Origin: Rhodopirellula bahusiensis
GTDB taxonomy: Bacteria; Planctomycetota; Planctomycetia; Pirellulales; Pirellulaceae
Assembly (NCBI RefSeq): GCF_002727185.1
Contig: NZ_NIZW01000027.1
Location: forward strand, 22,452 to 86,451
Length of the DNA: 64,000 nucleotides
Direction of reading: 5' to 3'
Position 1 is the first letter of the stretch, and every line of letters starts with the position of its first letter. The notes beneath the pieces are model-generated. The model searched no databases, was not told where the DNA came from, and saw nothing but the letters and a program-made list of their open reading frames with translations. The translations under genes were made by a program, and so were the position numbers. This document shows positions 25,046 through 36,491 of the stretch, piece after piece.

Positions 25046-25563
25046 GGAAGTTGTTTCGGCCGCATCTCTTTCCAGACTTGGCAATTCTCTGGGCCAAGTT
25101 CCGCCGACCAAGAGGAAATCTGGCATTCGAAAACAGCCAGTCCCGCGGTGGGAAACCCGCAAGCGTGATCAAGCAATTCGCTGGCCGCCGCACTGATTCC
25201 CGGATTGTGCCCCAAAACCAACAGGGTTTGCGGATGCTCCTCGGGCAAACCGTCCTCATCGGACAACCACTTTTCGGTCGTCCGAATGGTTTGGAAGATC
25301 GACGATGCGGTAGCCAAATAAAGATCCGATGAAAAACAGGTTGGTACGGGAGCTTCCCAACGCGAATTCAAAAACGCTGCCGTCTCACGAGTCCGCTTGG
25401 AATCAGATGACAACAAAAAATCTGGCCGGCAACCGTTGTCCTGTATCCATCCAGCGATTCTCGGGGCGTCACGGCGTCCGCGATCGTTGAGTGGCCGCTC
25501 ATGGTCGGACAATTTCGCGTCAGCCCAGTCACTTTTCGCGTGACGCATCAAAATCAATCGCAT
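25042..25563 (-). CDS. SixA-type histidine phosphatase (phosphoglycerate mutase superfamily)
   Basis: The 173-residue product begins MRLILMRHAKSDW, with the RH catalytic signature at residues 7-8. It also contains HERPLNDRGRRDAPRIAGWI, SSDSKRTRETAAFL and LLVLGHNPGISAAASEL with the second catalytic histidine. The compact length is typical of SixA, which removes phosphate from histidine phosphotransfer domains; other phosphate monoesters are possible. A longer frame reaches 25803 but would overlap the divergent gene at 25663, so the ATG at 25563 is chosen. It is translationally coupled to the phosphoesterase. A link to the PTS phosphorelay encoded elsewhere in the window is an attractive guess, since SixA dephosphorylates the PTS-Ntr protein NPr in E. 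coli. Confidence 0.83.
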   Translation of the reverse strand: MRLILMRHAKSDWADAKLSDHERPLNDRGRRDAPRIAGWIQDNGCRPDFLLSSDSKRTRETAAFLNSRWEAPVPTCFSSDLYLATASSIFQTIRTTEKWLSDEDGLPEEHPQTLLVLGHNPGISAAASELLDHACGFPTAGLAVFECQISSWSAELGPENCQVWKEMRPKQLP

Positions 25564-25662
25564 TTGGCTCGGATCAGTAGAGGTGTGAGACGAAGCGGTT
25601 TGGATCAGCAAAAGAACATATAGTACGCAAAGGTTCCCATCCCAATTCTCGGACTTCACAAT

Positions 25663-27042
25663 ATGCGTGCTGCTTCTCTTTTCCAAAACTCGTCCATCGA
25701 GTTTGTTTCCGTCGCTCGATCGACAGTGCTTGCCCTCGGATTGGCCGCCGTCGCGATTCCAATCGCCTCCGCGGATGATTGGTCTGGTTGGTTGGGTGAT
25801 CAACGCGACGGCGTTTATCGTGAATCGGGAATCATCGACTCGATCCCGGAATCAGGATTGCAACTCAAGTGGCGAGCCAAGATCGCCGGTGGCTACGCCG
25901 GTCCCTCGGTCGCCGATGGACGCGTGTTTGTATTTGACTACGCGCAACGCCAAGGTGAAGCGTTCAACGATCCCGGAAAACGAGCCGATCTCACCGGTGA
26001 CGAACGTTTGATCGTCTTGGATTCAGAAACCGGCAAAGAATTGTGGCGTCACGAGTACGAACGTCCCTACAGCATTTCGTATCCGGCCGGCCCACGATGC
26101 ACTCCCACCATCGACGGCGATCGAGTCTATATCCTCGGAAGTGAGGGCGATTTGCGTTGTCTCTCTGTCACTGATGGTGAACTGATCTGGAGCCGCAACT
26201 TTCCCAAAGACTTCTCGGCCGAAGTTCCAATCTGGGGTTTTTCTGCGCATCCGCTGATCGAAGGCGACCTGCTTTACACGATGGTCGGCGGCGACGGACA
26301 AGGCGTTGTCGCGTTTGACAAAATGACGGGCGAAGTTCGCTGGAAGCAACTCGATAGCAACGCCGGCTACTGTGCTCCATCGATTTTGAAGCAGGGCGAT
26401 CAAAAGCAACTGCTCGTGTTTTCCCCGACCGGCATCCACGGTCTGGATTTGCTCAGCGGCGAACCGATCTGGAACGTTGAACTCAGTCCGATGTTCGACA
26501 TGTCGATCGCGATCCCCGCCATTGAGGGCAATCGGGTTTACGCCAGTGGAATTCGTACCGAATCGGTGATGTTTGAGCTCAACGAAAACGCAACCGCCGC
26601 CAACGAACTTTGGCGCGGCGAACGGGATCACTCGGTGTTTTCCAGCAACAGCCCAGCTGTCTTCATCGATGGCGTGGTCTACGGAACCGATTGCAACGTC
26701 GGCGAGTTGATTGCGTTTGATGCCAAAGATGGCGACCGTCTTTGGTCAACCTTCCAGGCCACCAAACCGGATGAAAAGCGATTCATCAAACACGGCACTG
26801 CTTTTCTGACTCGAATCGGTGATTCCAACCGCTTCTTTGTTTTCTCTGAAAACGGCGACCTGATGATCGCGACGCTTTCCAAAGATGGATTTAAAGAGCA
26901 TGGGCGGTTCCACGCGATCGAACCCACCCAAGAAGCGTTTGGTAGGTCGGTGGTATGGACTCACCCTGCCTACGCAAATCAAACCGTCTTCATTCGAAAC
27001 GACCAAGAAATCGTCGCCTACAGCCTGGCAAAACCAGAGTAA
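25663..27042 (+). CDS. Secreted PQQ-like beta-propeller repeat protein
   Basis: The 459-residue protein has a signal peptide (TVLALGLAAVAIPIASADD, cleavage near residue 38) and repeated beta-propeller blades. Blade signatures include LIVLDSETGKELWRHEYE, LRCLSVTDGELIWSRNF, VVAFDKMTGEVRWKQLDS, IHGLDLLSGEPIWNVEL and LIAFDAKDGDRLWST, each with the aspartate, TG/DG turn and Trp of PQQ_2 repeats. No catalytic residues for a PQQ dehydrogenase are evident, and this architecture in planctomycetes is usually of unknown function. It may be a periplasmic scaffold or binding protein. A TATAGT -10-like hexamer lies at 25619-25624, but its -35 is weak. Confidence 0.82.
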   Translation: MRAASLFQNSSIEFVSVARSTVLALGLAAVAIPIASADDWSGWLGDQRDGVYRESGIIDSIPESGLQLKWRAKIAGGYAGPSVADGRVFVFDYAQRQGEAFNDPGKRADLTGDERLIVLDSETGKELWRHEYERPYSISYPAGPRCTPTIDGDRVYILGSEGDLRCLSVTDGELIWSRNFPKDFSAEVPIWGFSAHPLIEGDLLYTMVGGDGQGVVAFDKMTGEVRWKQLDSNAGYCAPSILKQGDQKQLLVFSPTGIHGLDLLSGEPIWNVELSPMFDMSIAIPAIEGNRVYASGIRTESVMFELNENATAANELWRGERDHSVFSSNSPAVFIDGVVYGTDCNVGELIAFDAKDGDRLWSTFQATKPDEKRFIKHGTAFLTRIGDSNRFFVFSENGDLMIATLSKDGFKEHGRFHAIEPTQEAFGRSVVWTHPAYANQTVFIRNDQEIVAYSLAKPE

Positions 27043-27548
27043 AGTTGCCGACTGCTTTCAATTCCAAGCAGGTTGGCAGAAACGATTAGGCATAGCCCCC
27101 GGCCCACGTGGGAATTGTGATTGAAGCCAAATCAGCGAAGGCCGGCGAATAATCGTCAGCCTTCTTCGAGATGCCTCGGTGCCCACGCATCGGGGCATTC
27201 TCAATGGCTATCAACAATGATTTGGCCAACAAAAAGCCAAACGGCGGTGAATGCGATGCCCAATGCGGTGTGAATTGCGTCGACGTTCATATTTGTCTCA
27301 AGCCGATGGCGTGACCTCGCGTGAAACACGAGACCGCGCATGGAAAACGGATACAAGGCCGTTTCCATGGCCTGAATTAAGCAGCCGCAATCGTGCGGAA
27401 GCAGACGAATTCGTTTCATCGACACACAATTGCAGTGCGTCTTCTTGAGTTATCGACACACCTCCGAAACAATTCGACGAAAAATCACCGTGCCCGCACA
27501 AATTGACTCAACCGAACACCCGCACCCAACGACACCTCGAGCAAACTG
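27043..27548. other. Intergenic region with one possible tiny membrane ORF
   Basis: About 500 bp between the beta-propeller and EVE genes. It holds a possible 29-codon minus-strand ORF (27201-27290, listed separately) and a hairpin (ATGCCTCG 27171-27178 / CGGGGCAT 27191-27198) just past that ORF's stop, without a U-tract. Nothing else is recognisable. Confidence 0.5.
27201..27290 (-). CDS. Possible 29-residue single-TM small protein
   Basis: From the ATG at 27290 this short frame encodes MNVDAIHTALG followed by a hydrophobic stretch of about 17 residues (IAFTAVWLFVGQIIV) and a charged end. That is the build of a bacterial small membrane protein. No strong ribosome binding site is visible, in keeping with much of this window. 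The frame is open upstream to 27425 without further hydrophobic character. Function is unknown, and it may be chance. Confidence 0.3.
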   Translation of the reverse strand: MNVDAIHTALGIAFTAVWLFVGQIIVDSH

Positions 27549-28028
27549 ATGAAGTACTGGCTGATGAAGACGGAACCGACCACGTTCAGCATCGATGACC
27601 TGGTCGAACAACCCGACCAAATCACCTGCTGGGAAGGTGTCCGCAACTACCAAGCTCGCAATTTGCTTCGGGACGACATCGAAGAAGGCGACCGAGTTCT
27701 GTTCTATCACTCGGCCTGCAAAACTCCCGCGGTCGTTGGATTGGCAACGGTCTCTCGCGGAGGCTATCCCGACCACCATGCCTGGGACAAAAAGAGCAAC
27801 TACTTCGACCCAAAGAGCAATCCCGATTCTCCAACCTGGTTCATGGTCGACATCAAACTGGAAAAGAAACTTGATCGCCCAGTCACCCTGGCTGAATTGC
27901 GAGAAGAAGCCACGAAGGCTCGAAGTCCGTTGGCGGACATGGTGTTGCTACAGAAAGGCAGCCGACTCTCGGTTCAACCAGTCACCAAGAAGCAGTTCGA
28001 TCGGGTCGTCAAACTTTCCGAGAAGTAG
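27549..28028 (+). CDS. EVE domain protein
   Basis: The 159-residue protein is essentially a single EVE domain (PUA-like fold): MKYWLMKTEPTTFSIDDL at the N-terminus, the ITCWEGVRNYQARNLLRDD block, GDRVLFYHSACKTPAVVGLA, then ARSPLADMVLLQKGSRLSVQPV. EVE domains of this kind bind modified bases in nucleic acids; the human member THYN1 has the same layout. The bacterial cellular role is unsettled and includes links to tRNA or modified-DNA recognition. Length is typical and the start is unambiguous. It converges with an unknown gene 49 bp downstream. No restriction or defence genes are adjacent, so a defence role is not indicated by context. Confidence 0.88.
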   Translation: MKYWLMKTEPTTFSIDDLVEQPDQITCWEGVRNYQARNLLRDDIEEGDRVLFYHSACKTPAVVGLATVSRGGYPDHHAWDKKSNYFDPKSNPDSPTWFMVDIKLEKKLDRPVTLAELREEATKARSPLADMVLLQKGSRLSVQPVTKKQFDRVVKLSEK

Positions 28029-28076
28029 GCAGTCGCGATATCCCTCCGCTCGTTCAAACCGTGATTCGGTTGGCGA

Positions 28077-28586
28077 TCAATCCGAAAATCCAATTCGATC
28101 GCCCGATCCATCCCACTTCGGTGTGGGATGCTCGATCTCACCCTGCCGAACTCTTTGTTTTTCTGAAAGCAAACGCATGTGCTCTCGCAGGAACAAGCGT
28201 GGCATGTTTTGGTCTGCCCGCCTCAATCGGTATGCAATCCGTCCTTTGCGACGAACGTAGTACATCCCGATCACTTCCCCCACAAAAAGATCTCGCTCCA
28301 GACCGAGTCCGACGGTTTCGACCTCATCTCCCACATCCACGTCTTCCGCTTTGATTTGCAACCACAAAGCCGGTCGCAATCGGAACGTCCATTTTCCATA
28401 GCGACAGTGATAGTAGGTGCCATCGAATGATTCTCGCCGGACGACACGTTCGCTTGGCAGCAGTTTCGAAACAACGGAGATGTCATCCGGGTGGATCCAT
28501 CCCTGACCGTCTTCTGGCCACCGCGGATAGATCCCGTACTGTGGAAATTCAATCAAGGTGTCGCTCTTGGAGTCCGTGGAAATCAC
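28077..28586 (-). CDS. Conserved-type cytoplasmic protein of unknown function
   Basis: The 169-residue product reads as a single soluble domain, with FPQYGIYPRWPEDGQGWIHPDD near the N-terminus, a strand-rich middle (GTYYHCRYGKWTFRLRPALWLQI), and GDEVETVGLGLERDLFVGEV leading to an Arg-rich segment (YYVRRKGRIAYRLRRADQ). No signal peptide or TM segment is seen. The compact beta-rich composition suggests a small binding domain, but I recognise no family. It converges on the EVE gene and diverges from the cyclophilin gene 253 bp away. Codon use matches the neighbours. Confidence 0.65.
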   Translation of the reverse strand: MISTDSKSDTLIEFPQYGIYPRWPEDGQGWIHPDDISVVSKLLPSERVVRRESFDGTYYHCRYGKWTFRLRPALWLQIKAEDVDVGDEVETVGLGLERDLFVGEVIGMYYVRRKGRIAYRLRRADQNMPRLFLREHMRLLSEKQRVRQGEIEHPTPKWDGSGDRIGFSD

Positions 28587-28839
28587 TCAGATCACCACAA
28601 TTCACGAGGGATTCGGAATTCAGGCCTCCATTTTAACAAACCAGTCCGCTCTTTCGTGCGTCAGACAGGGTGACCATCTATTCACGGCCCGAGGTCTCAA
28701 CCGCTCGCCGCTTTCGACCGTCACCGGACGAGCGAATGCGTTGTGGGGTTGGAGACTATCCGGCGGATTTGGTTCAATGTGAGCAAGACTAGCCGCCCTT
28801 CGCGGGTGGCTCCCACCATTCTCCCTTTAAAAGTTTGCC

Positions 28840-29460
28840 ATGACTGTTCGTGCTTTCGTTTTGTCGCTGGTTGGAATCACAACCTTCGGTTTAATTGCAG
28901 GCCCTGCCTCCTCGTCCTTTGCCGCTGATCCAGCCAAGGGCGAAGTCACTCACAAAGTCTATTTCGATGTTTCGATCGGCGACGAGCCAGCGGGACGAAT
29001 TGTTTTTGGACTGTTCGGCAAAGATGTTCCTAAAACCGCCGAAAACTTTCGTGCCCTATCAACTGGCGAAAAAGGCGACGGAAAATCAGGCGTGCCATTG
29101 GATTTCGAAGGCAGCGCATTTCACCGCGTGATCCCCGGATTCATGCTGCAGGGCGGTGATTTTACCGCAGGAGATGGCACCGGTGGCGAGAGCATCTACG
29201 GAGCCAAGTTTGCTGACGAAAACTTCAAATTCCAACACACCACGCCTGGTTTGTTGAGCATGGCAAACGCTGGTCCCAACACCAATGGTTCGCAGTTCTT
29301 CATCACCGTGGATGCAACACCTTGGCTAGATGGCAAACACGTCGTTTTCGGTCGAGTTTTGGAAGGCATGGATGTCGTCAAAAAAGTCGAAGCACAAGGC
29401 AGCCGATCTGGCCGGACTCGTGAATTGATCAAAATCACCGAGGCAGGCGAAGTAAAGTAG
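28840..29460 (+). CDS. Secreted cyclophilin-type peptidyl-prolyl cis-trans isomerase
   Basis: The 206-residue protein has a signal peptide ([25 protein letters not shown]) and one cyclophilin domain. It contains [54 protein letters not shown] with the catalytic Arg and Phe, [16 protein letters not shown], and the Trp/His-containing [12 protein letters not shown]. It should catalyse proline isomerisation during protein folding in the periplasm. The insert [12 protein letters not shown] and the [15 protein letters not shown] loop are characteristic of eukaryotic cyclophilin A-like proteins rather than short bacterial PpiA/PpiB. A strong terminator follows 50 bp downstream. Confidence 0.92.
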   Translation: MTVRAFVLSLVGITTFGLIAGPASSSFAADPAKGEVTHKVYFDVSIGDEPAGRIVFGLFGKDVPKTAENFRALSTGEKGDGKSGVPLDFEGSAFHRVIPGFMLQGGDFTAGDGTGGESIYGAKFADENFKFQHTTPGLLSMANAGPNTNGSQFFITVDATPWLDGKHVVFGRVLEGMDVVKKVEAQGSRSGRTRELIKITEAGEVK

Positions 29461-29510
29461 CTGCAGCTCAGTCTGAATCGGCTCGCAACGCCTTTTCCAA
29501 ACAATCTTAC

Positions 29511-29554
29511 GCGTCGTCGACCGGGACTCTGTTCCTCGTCGGCGACGCTTTTTT
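29511..29554 (+). terminator. Rho-independent terminator after the cyclophilin gene
   Basis: An 11-bp stem (29511-29521 with 29538-29548, including one G-U pair) and a 16-nt loop are followed by six T residues. It lies 50 bp past the cyclophilin stop on the plus strand. Confidence 0.85.
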
Positions 29555-29703
29555 ATTGCTTTTTGATATCGGCGTTTGGAGTCATTGATCAAACACCTCC
29601 GAGCTACCAAGGTGATTCGACGGCCACGATCCAGCCACCCGCGTGATAGAATGCTGAATACTGTGACGCACGCCTCTGTTTTCTCCAACCTGACCGAGCA
29701 TCC

Positions 29704-31185
29704 ATGAGCTTCGGACAACGTTTTCAAGCTCTGTTCGAAATTGCGAGCCAATGGCCGTGGCTGCTGTTGGTGCTGGCCAGCCTGCCTCTGGTTTTAGCGG
29801 CACTTTGGCTGCGAACTTACCCGACCCGTCGCTGGGTCGCGATGATCGGAGCCAGCGTCGTCATCAGCGTCGGGGTGGTCTTTTTCCCGAATCTGCTGGT
29901 CCTGCTCGGGTTGTTCGATGGCGTGATCGTCACCATCACGGCAATCGATTGTCTGCTACTGGTCATTGCCACTAAACGCATGCAGAGTGCCGGGCTGACA
30001 ATCGAACGAACCGTTTCACGAACAAGTTCGCTGGGGGTCCCACTGGATTGCTCGCTCAACATTCAAAACCACACGCAAATGCGAATGCGTGGTGATATTC
30101 GCGATGATGTGCCCGAATATTTTGTTTCCGAACCAGTTCAACACCAGCTGGATCTGCCCCCCGGCCTTCAGTTGCAACTCCGACGGAAACTAACTCCTCA
30201 CCGCCGTGGTGCTTTCCACCTGGACCGAATCGACCTCAAACTGTTCAGCCCGCTGGGTCTGTGGCAACGACACATTTTCAGACCGCTCCACAGTCAACTG
30301 AATGTCTTTCCTGACATGAAACAATTGTCGGACTATGCGCTGCTGGCAAGAACGGATCGCTTGAGCCTGATCGGAGTGCGGCAAACACGACGAGTCGGAC
30401 AGGACAGTGATTTTGAACGCCTCAGGGACTACACGCGAGACGACAACTATCGACATATCGATTGGCGGAGCACTGCCCGCCGCAACAAGCTCACCGTCCG
30501 GCAATTTCAAAGCGACCAAAGCCAACGCCTGATCTTCCTGCTTGACTGCGGAAGAATGATGACGAACCAGCGGAACGGATATTCGCTGCTCGACCACGCA
30601 CTCAATTCGATCCTGATGATGTCATATGTGGCCCTGCATCAGGGCGACTCGGTCGGAATGATTTGTTTCAGCGACACAATCCACGCCTACCTACCACCAC
30701 GGGGCGGGGCAAGCCAAATGAATCGCCTGCTCCAAGCAGGATTTGACCAATTCCCAAGAATGGTCGAGTCTCGTTATGACCAGGCATTCCTGTACCTCAA
30801 CTCACACTGCAAACGAAGGTCGCTGGTCACGCTGACAACTAACATTGTCGATGAGGTTAACGCTGAGGTTGTCGCAGATCATCTATCGAACCTTACCGGC
30901 ACGCACCTACCTCTGGCGGTTGTCCTTCGCGATCGCGAAATGTTCGATGCAGCCGACTACCCGGCCGAAGTCCTGCAGGCTGCCGGAAATCAAACCGGCC
31001 CGACAATACTCGACGATACGAAGACGTACCGGGCCGCGGCCGCAGCCGAAATGCTTGTCTGGCGAGAAGAAGTGCTGTCTGGTCTTCGTCACAAAGGCGT
31101 TCTGGTCGTCGATGCTTTCCCCGATGAACTGAGTGCACCCATGGTCAATCAGTACTTAGAAGTCAAAGCCCAGCACCTGCTGTAG
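29704..31185 (+). CDS. DUF58 domain membrane protein
   Basis: The 493-residue product has two or three N-terminal TM segments (WLLLVLASLPLVLAALWL, WVAMIGASVVISVGVVFF, LLVLLGLFDGVIVTITAIDC). A beta-rich region follows, then the DUF58 core RRVGQDSDFERLRDYTRDDNYRHIDWRSTARRNKLTVRQF. After it comes a von Willebrand A-like portion beginning LIFLLDCGRMM and containing HQGDSVGMICFSD. DUF58 proteins usually accompany a MoxR AAA ATPase and BatA/BatD-type proteins; no moxR lies within this stretch. The function is probably membrane-linked protein-complex assembly or stress related, but is undetermined. The full family length is present. Confidence 0.88.
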   Translation: MSFGQRFQALFEIASQWPWLLLVLASLPLVLAALWLRTYPTRRWVAMIGASVVISVGVVFFPNLLVLLGLFDGVIVTITAIDCLLLVIATKRMQSAGLTIERTVSRTSSLGVPLDCSLNIQNHTQMRMRGDIRDDVPEYFVSEPVQHQLDLPPGLQLQLRRKLTPHRRGAFHLDRIDLKLFSPLGLWQRHIFRPLHSQLNVFPDMKQLSDYALLARTDRLSLIGVRQTRRVGQDSDFERLRDYTRDDNYRHIDWRSTARRNKLTVRQFQSDQSQRLIFLLDCGRMMTNQRNGYSLLDHALNSILMMSYVALHQGDSVGMICFSDTIHAYLPPRGGASQMNRLLQAGFDQFPRMVESRYDQAFLYLNSHCKRRSLVTLTTNIVDEVNAEVVADHLSNLTGTHLPLAVVLRDREMFDAADYPAEVLQAAGNQTGPTILDDTKTYRAAAAAEMLVWREEVLSGLRHKGVLVVDAFPDELSAPMVNQYLEVKAQHLL

Positions 31186-31315
31186 CGATTGAAACGAAAG
31201 ATCAAAAGACCGCAATCAAACCGGCTAGAAACCAAACACTCACCTTCGAGCCACGTGCAAGCCGATTCAATCCAACGTCTACATTTACAACAGACGAAAA
31301 CTGGAGTGCAATCGG

Positions 31316-31576
31316 ATGTGGAGAAGTCTATTTCTTGCTGTCGGAATCATGATGGTCATCTTGGGCGTCGAAACGATGCTCATCGACTCCGCAACGGTCT
31401 ATGCGGCCGCAGACTCCAGCGCCGTTGAGTTCATCGACCCAGGAGTGACTCCGGCACAAACTACAAAAGTCTGGACACCAACTGAGCGATTCCCTTGGGT
31501 CATGCTTGCAGTGGGTGCCGTCGTGATTCTCTACGCCATCACCCTGCCTAAACGATGGGGCCGTAGCGGAGACTGA
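31316..31576 (+). CDS. Small protein with two membrane segments, unknown function
   Basis: The 86-residue product has a hydrophobic N-terminus (SLFLAVGIMMVILGVETMLI) and a second hydrophobic segment near the C-terminus (FPWVMLAVGAVVILYAITLP), ending in a basic tail (KRWGRSGD). The intervening ~30 residues would be periplasmic. No domain is recognised. It follows the DUF58 gene by 130 bp and is closed by its own terminator, so it may be the last gene of that transcript. Confidence 0.7.
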   Translation: MWRSLFLAVGIMMVILGVETMLIDSATVYAAADSSAVEFIDPGVTPAQTTKVWTPTERFPWVMLAVGAVVILYAITLPKRWGRSGD

Positions 31577-31607
31577 ACCGTACTTCGACGAAACACTACG
31601 ACCTTCG

Positions 31608-31644
31608 AGAGCCACGGATCATCCCATTGACCGTGGCTCTTTCT
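31608..31644 (+). terminator. Rho-independent terminator
   Basis: A perfect 10-bp stem AGAGCCACGG (31608-31617) / CCGTGGCTCT (31631-31640) is followed by a short T-rich run. It closes the small membrane protein gene. Confidence 0.75.
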
Positions 31645-32021
31645 ATGCGCGATCAGCTAGCCCAGGCCAATGAAAGCAGAGGCTACGTATAAACCCGTGC
31701 ACTAAGTATGTTTGGAATCAGTCTGGACCATGCCGCGGGATAGTCGCAGCAACCGTGGCTAACCCCAACCGGCCAACATAACCGAAGAAGATTGCGTACC
31801 TGGTAGCAACCGAAACCATCGAGGATACTACCACGACACCTCCAGCATCCAGCTGCCCCATCTACTTCGCAGAGCGGAGAAGCCATCAACAATCCGGTAC
31901 ACCGATGCACGGTTAACAGAAACTCTCGACCCACGCTCGCGGCAGACACAACTGAGAAGCATAAGGCTAGAATTGAACACAGCAACAACCGCAACCAAGT
32001 TGTGAAACCCATGCGCGCATA
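31645..32021. other. Spacer downstream of the rRNA operon, no gene seen
   Basis: This lies between the plus-strand terminator and the rRNA terminator. Minus-strand ORFs here (31683-32012, 31828-32100) lack any recognisable product and one overlaps 5S rRNA, so I regard them as chance. Nothing else is supported. Confidence 0.5.
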
Positions 32022-32056
32022 AAAAAACCCCTTTGAGAAAACTCAAAGGGGTTTTT
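32022..32056 (-). terminator. Terminator of the rRNA operon
   Basis: A 10-bp stem CCCCTTTGAG / CTCAAAGGGG with an AAAA loop is flanked by A-rich and T-rich runs, so it can act on either strand. On the minus strand it lies directly after 5S rRNA and ends in a T-run. Confidence 0.9.
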
Positions 32057-32061
32057 AAAAA

Positions 32062-32169
32062 TCCGGCAAGACCTACTTTCACGCTGGTGGGCACTATCAT
32101 CGGCTCTTAAAGCTTGACTACTGTGTTCGGAATGGGAACAGGTATAACCTTTAAGATATGATCGCCGGA
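32062..32169 (-). rRNA. rrf: 5S ribosomal RNA
   Basis: Read on the minus strand the ~108-nt sequence has the conserved 5S core, including CCCATTCCGAACACAG, GTGAAAG and a terminal helix formed by TCCGGC near 32169 and GCCGGA near 32062. The ends are estimated from that pairing. It lies about 105 bp downstream of 23S and is followed immediately by the operon terminator. Confidence 0.93.
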
Positions 32170-32206
32170 AAGACCTCACGACGAATGTTTCGCCGCCGTA
32201 AGGCCA

Positions 32207-32221
32207 GTTGTTTGGTAGTTG
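32207..32221 (-). promoter_or_regulatory. 3' arm of the 23S precursor processing stem
   Basis: These 15 bases are exactly complementary to 35478-35492 on the other side of 23S. In the minus-strand transcript the two arms would form a 15-bp helix enclosing 23S, the type of structure cut by RNase III. Confidence 0.65.
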
Positions 32222-32277
32222 AACAAGTTAACTTCTTGAAGCCGATCCGATTGGACCGCATGAGTGCGGGATATCGG

Positions 32278-35175
<2,898 letters not shown>

Positions 35176-35988
35176 TCCCGAACTCAAAACGCGAACCAGC
35201 AACACACCTTCTTGCGAAGAGCGAATCACAGGCACAACATCTTGGTTTCAAGCTTCAGTGCTATCTAGTTAACGATATCACACAGTGGCTCAGAGCTTCT
35301 CAAAGAGAAACAACTGAACCGCTCAAGAATCCAATCAGAATCAAATCACTACAGTCAGTTTCTTTCGAAACTCTCTTGCAGCGACGCTTCCGAAGAACTT
35401 ATTACCCTACTGACAAATGCTCCTGAACCCCGGAAAAAGGCTCACTCACATCCGTCGCATGGTGCTCTTTTCAGATGCCAACTACCAAACAACCAAATTT
35501 TCAAAAATCAAGTTCCCGGATGCTCGCTAGGCGAGGACCCGAGAGACGCTGCCAAAAACAGCCGAGCAATCTCTTGCGTTTAGAGCTAGAGATCAGTCGG
35601 TCGCTTTTGAGCGAGCGAGGAAGTTAGCGATGAGCCAACTTCGAGTCAAGTGGAAGAAGCAGTGAATTTTGAAATAAGTTTCAAAGCTGACTTCGACTTG
35701 TTTGCCGCGTTACAGAACCTTGCTCAACCCTTTTGAAGGGTGTCGCAGAGCCTTGCTCAGCGGCGGGACAGGAAAGATAGCGAGCCGGCGATTCTGGTCA
35801 ACCTCAATCAGTCTCAATTCTGAAGAAAGTTTTGTTTCTTCGTGAAGTGTTTCTGAATGAAGCGTTCCAGAAGCAAACCGGGACTTCTCATCCCTGCTTG
35901 TTTCCAGTCACCCGCGGTGAAGCGGGTGTCCTTCAACTTTCGGTTCTCAGCACAGCCTGACTTGAGCCAGTTTGTAAATTGAACCAAG
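35176..35988. other. tRNA-Ala to 23S transcribed spacer
   Basis: About 810 bp of internal transcribed spacer on the minus strand. It carries the 5' arm of the 23S processing stem at 35478-35492. I see no further tRNA, no boxA that I can defend, and no protein gene. Confidence 0.6.
35478..35492 (-). promoter_or_regulatory. 5' arm of the 23S precursor processing stem
   Basis: This is the exact 15-base complement of 32207-32221. It lies about 300 nt upstream of the mature 23S 5' end in the transcript, so further trimming would be needed after cleavage. Confidence 0.65.
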
Positions 35989-36061
<73 letters not shown>

Positions 36062-36139
36062 GTGATTTTGAGTTCCGAGGAGGAAGGGTGAAGTTCTGCT
36101 TGAAAACAGCAACTTTGCCCTACCACCTCGACACTCGAG

Positions 36140-36213
36140 TGGGCGTGCCAGAACTCGAATCTGGGACCTCGTCGTTATCAGCGACGCGCTCTAACCAACT
36201 GAGCTACACGCCC
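36140..36213 (-). tRNA. tRNA-Ile (anticodon GAT)
   Basis: A 74-nt cloverleaf on the minus strand starts GGGCGTGTAGCTCAG, with anticodon loop CTGATAAC (GAT), T-loop GATTCGAGTTC and acceptor end CACGCCC plus discriminator A. CCA is not encoded. It is the first gene of the operon, 78 bp before tRNA-Ala. Confidence 0.95.
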
Positions 36214-36239
36214 GTCAGGACCACAGGACCTGATGGTTT

Positions 36240-36295
36240 CCGCCTCGCTTTCGTGAGGCGGGTCGGAAGTTTAGGAAGTTTTGGTTTGTTGTCAA
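36240..36295 (-). promoter_or_regulatory. Promoter and leader hairpin of the tRNA-23S-5S operon
   Basis: On the minus strand a perfect -35 TTGACA (36290-36295) is followed after 16 bp by TAAACT (36268-36273) as -10. A 7-bp hairpin (36240-36246 / 36255-36261) begins about where transcription would start. tRNA-Ile follows 27 bp later. Placement directly before the tRNAs supports the idea that the operon begins here, without 16S. Confidence 0.7.
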
Positions 36296-36491
36296 ACGCA
36301 CTTTGGCCATGTTTTTGACCAATTCCACCGATTCCGTGAGCGTTTTTTTCGGCTTCGTGCCTGGGAAGTCTTGAATCAACGTTCCCTCGAACAGCCGAAT
36401 TCCGGCAAAATGCGGCTCCGACGTCCGCTTTGTTCGGATCGCTCGTTCCAATTCGATGTGCAAGTCAATCAGAAGGATTTGTTTAGCTGCC

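Noticed and set aside
31683..32100. Minus-strand ORFs of 90-109 residues after 5S rRNA
   Set aside because: They cross the rRNA terminator or 5S gene and have no recognisable domain.
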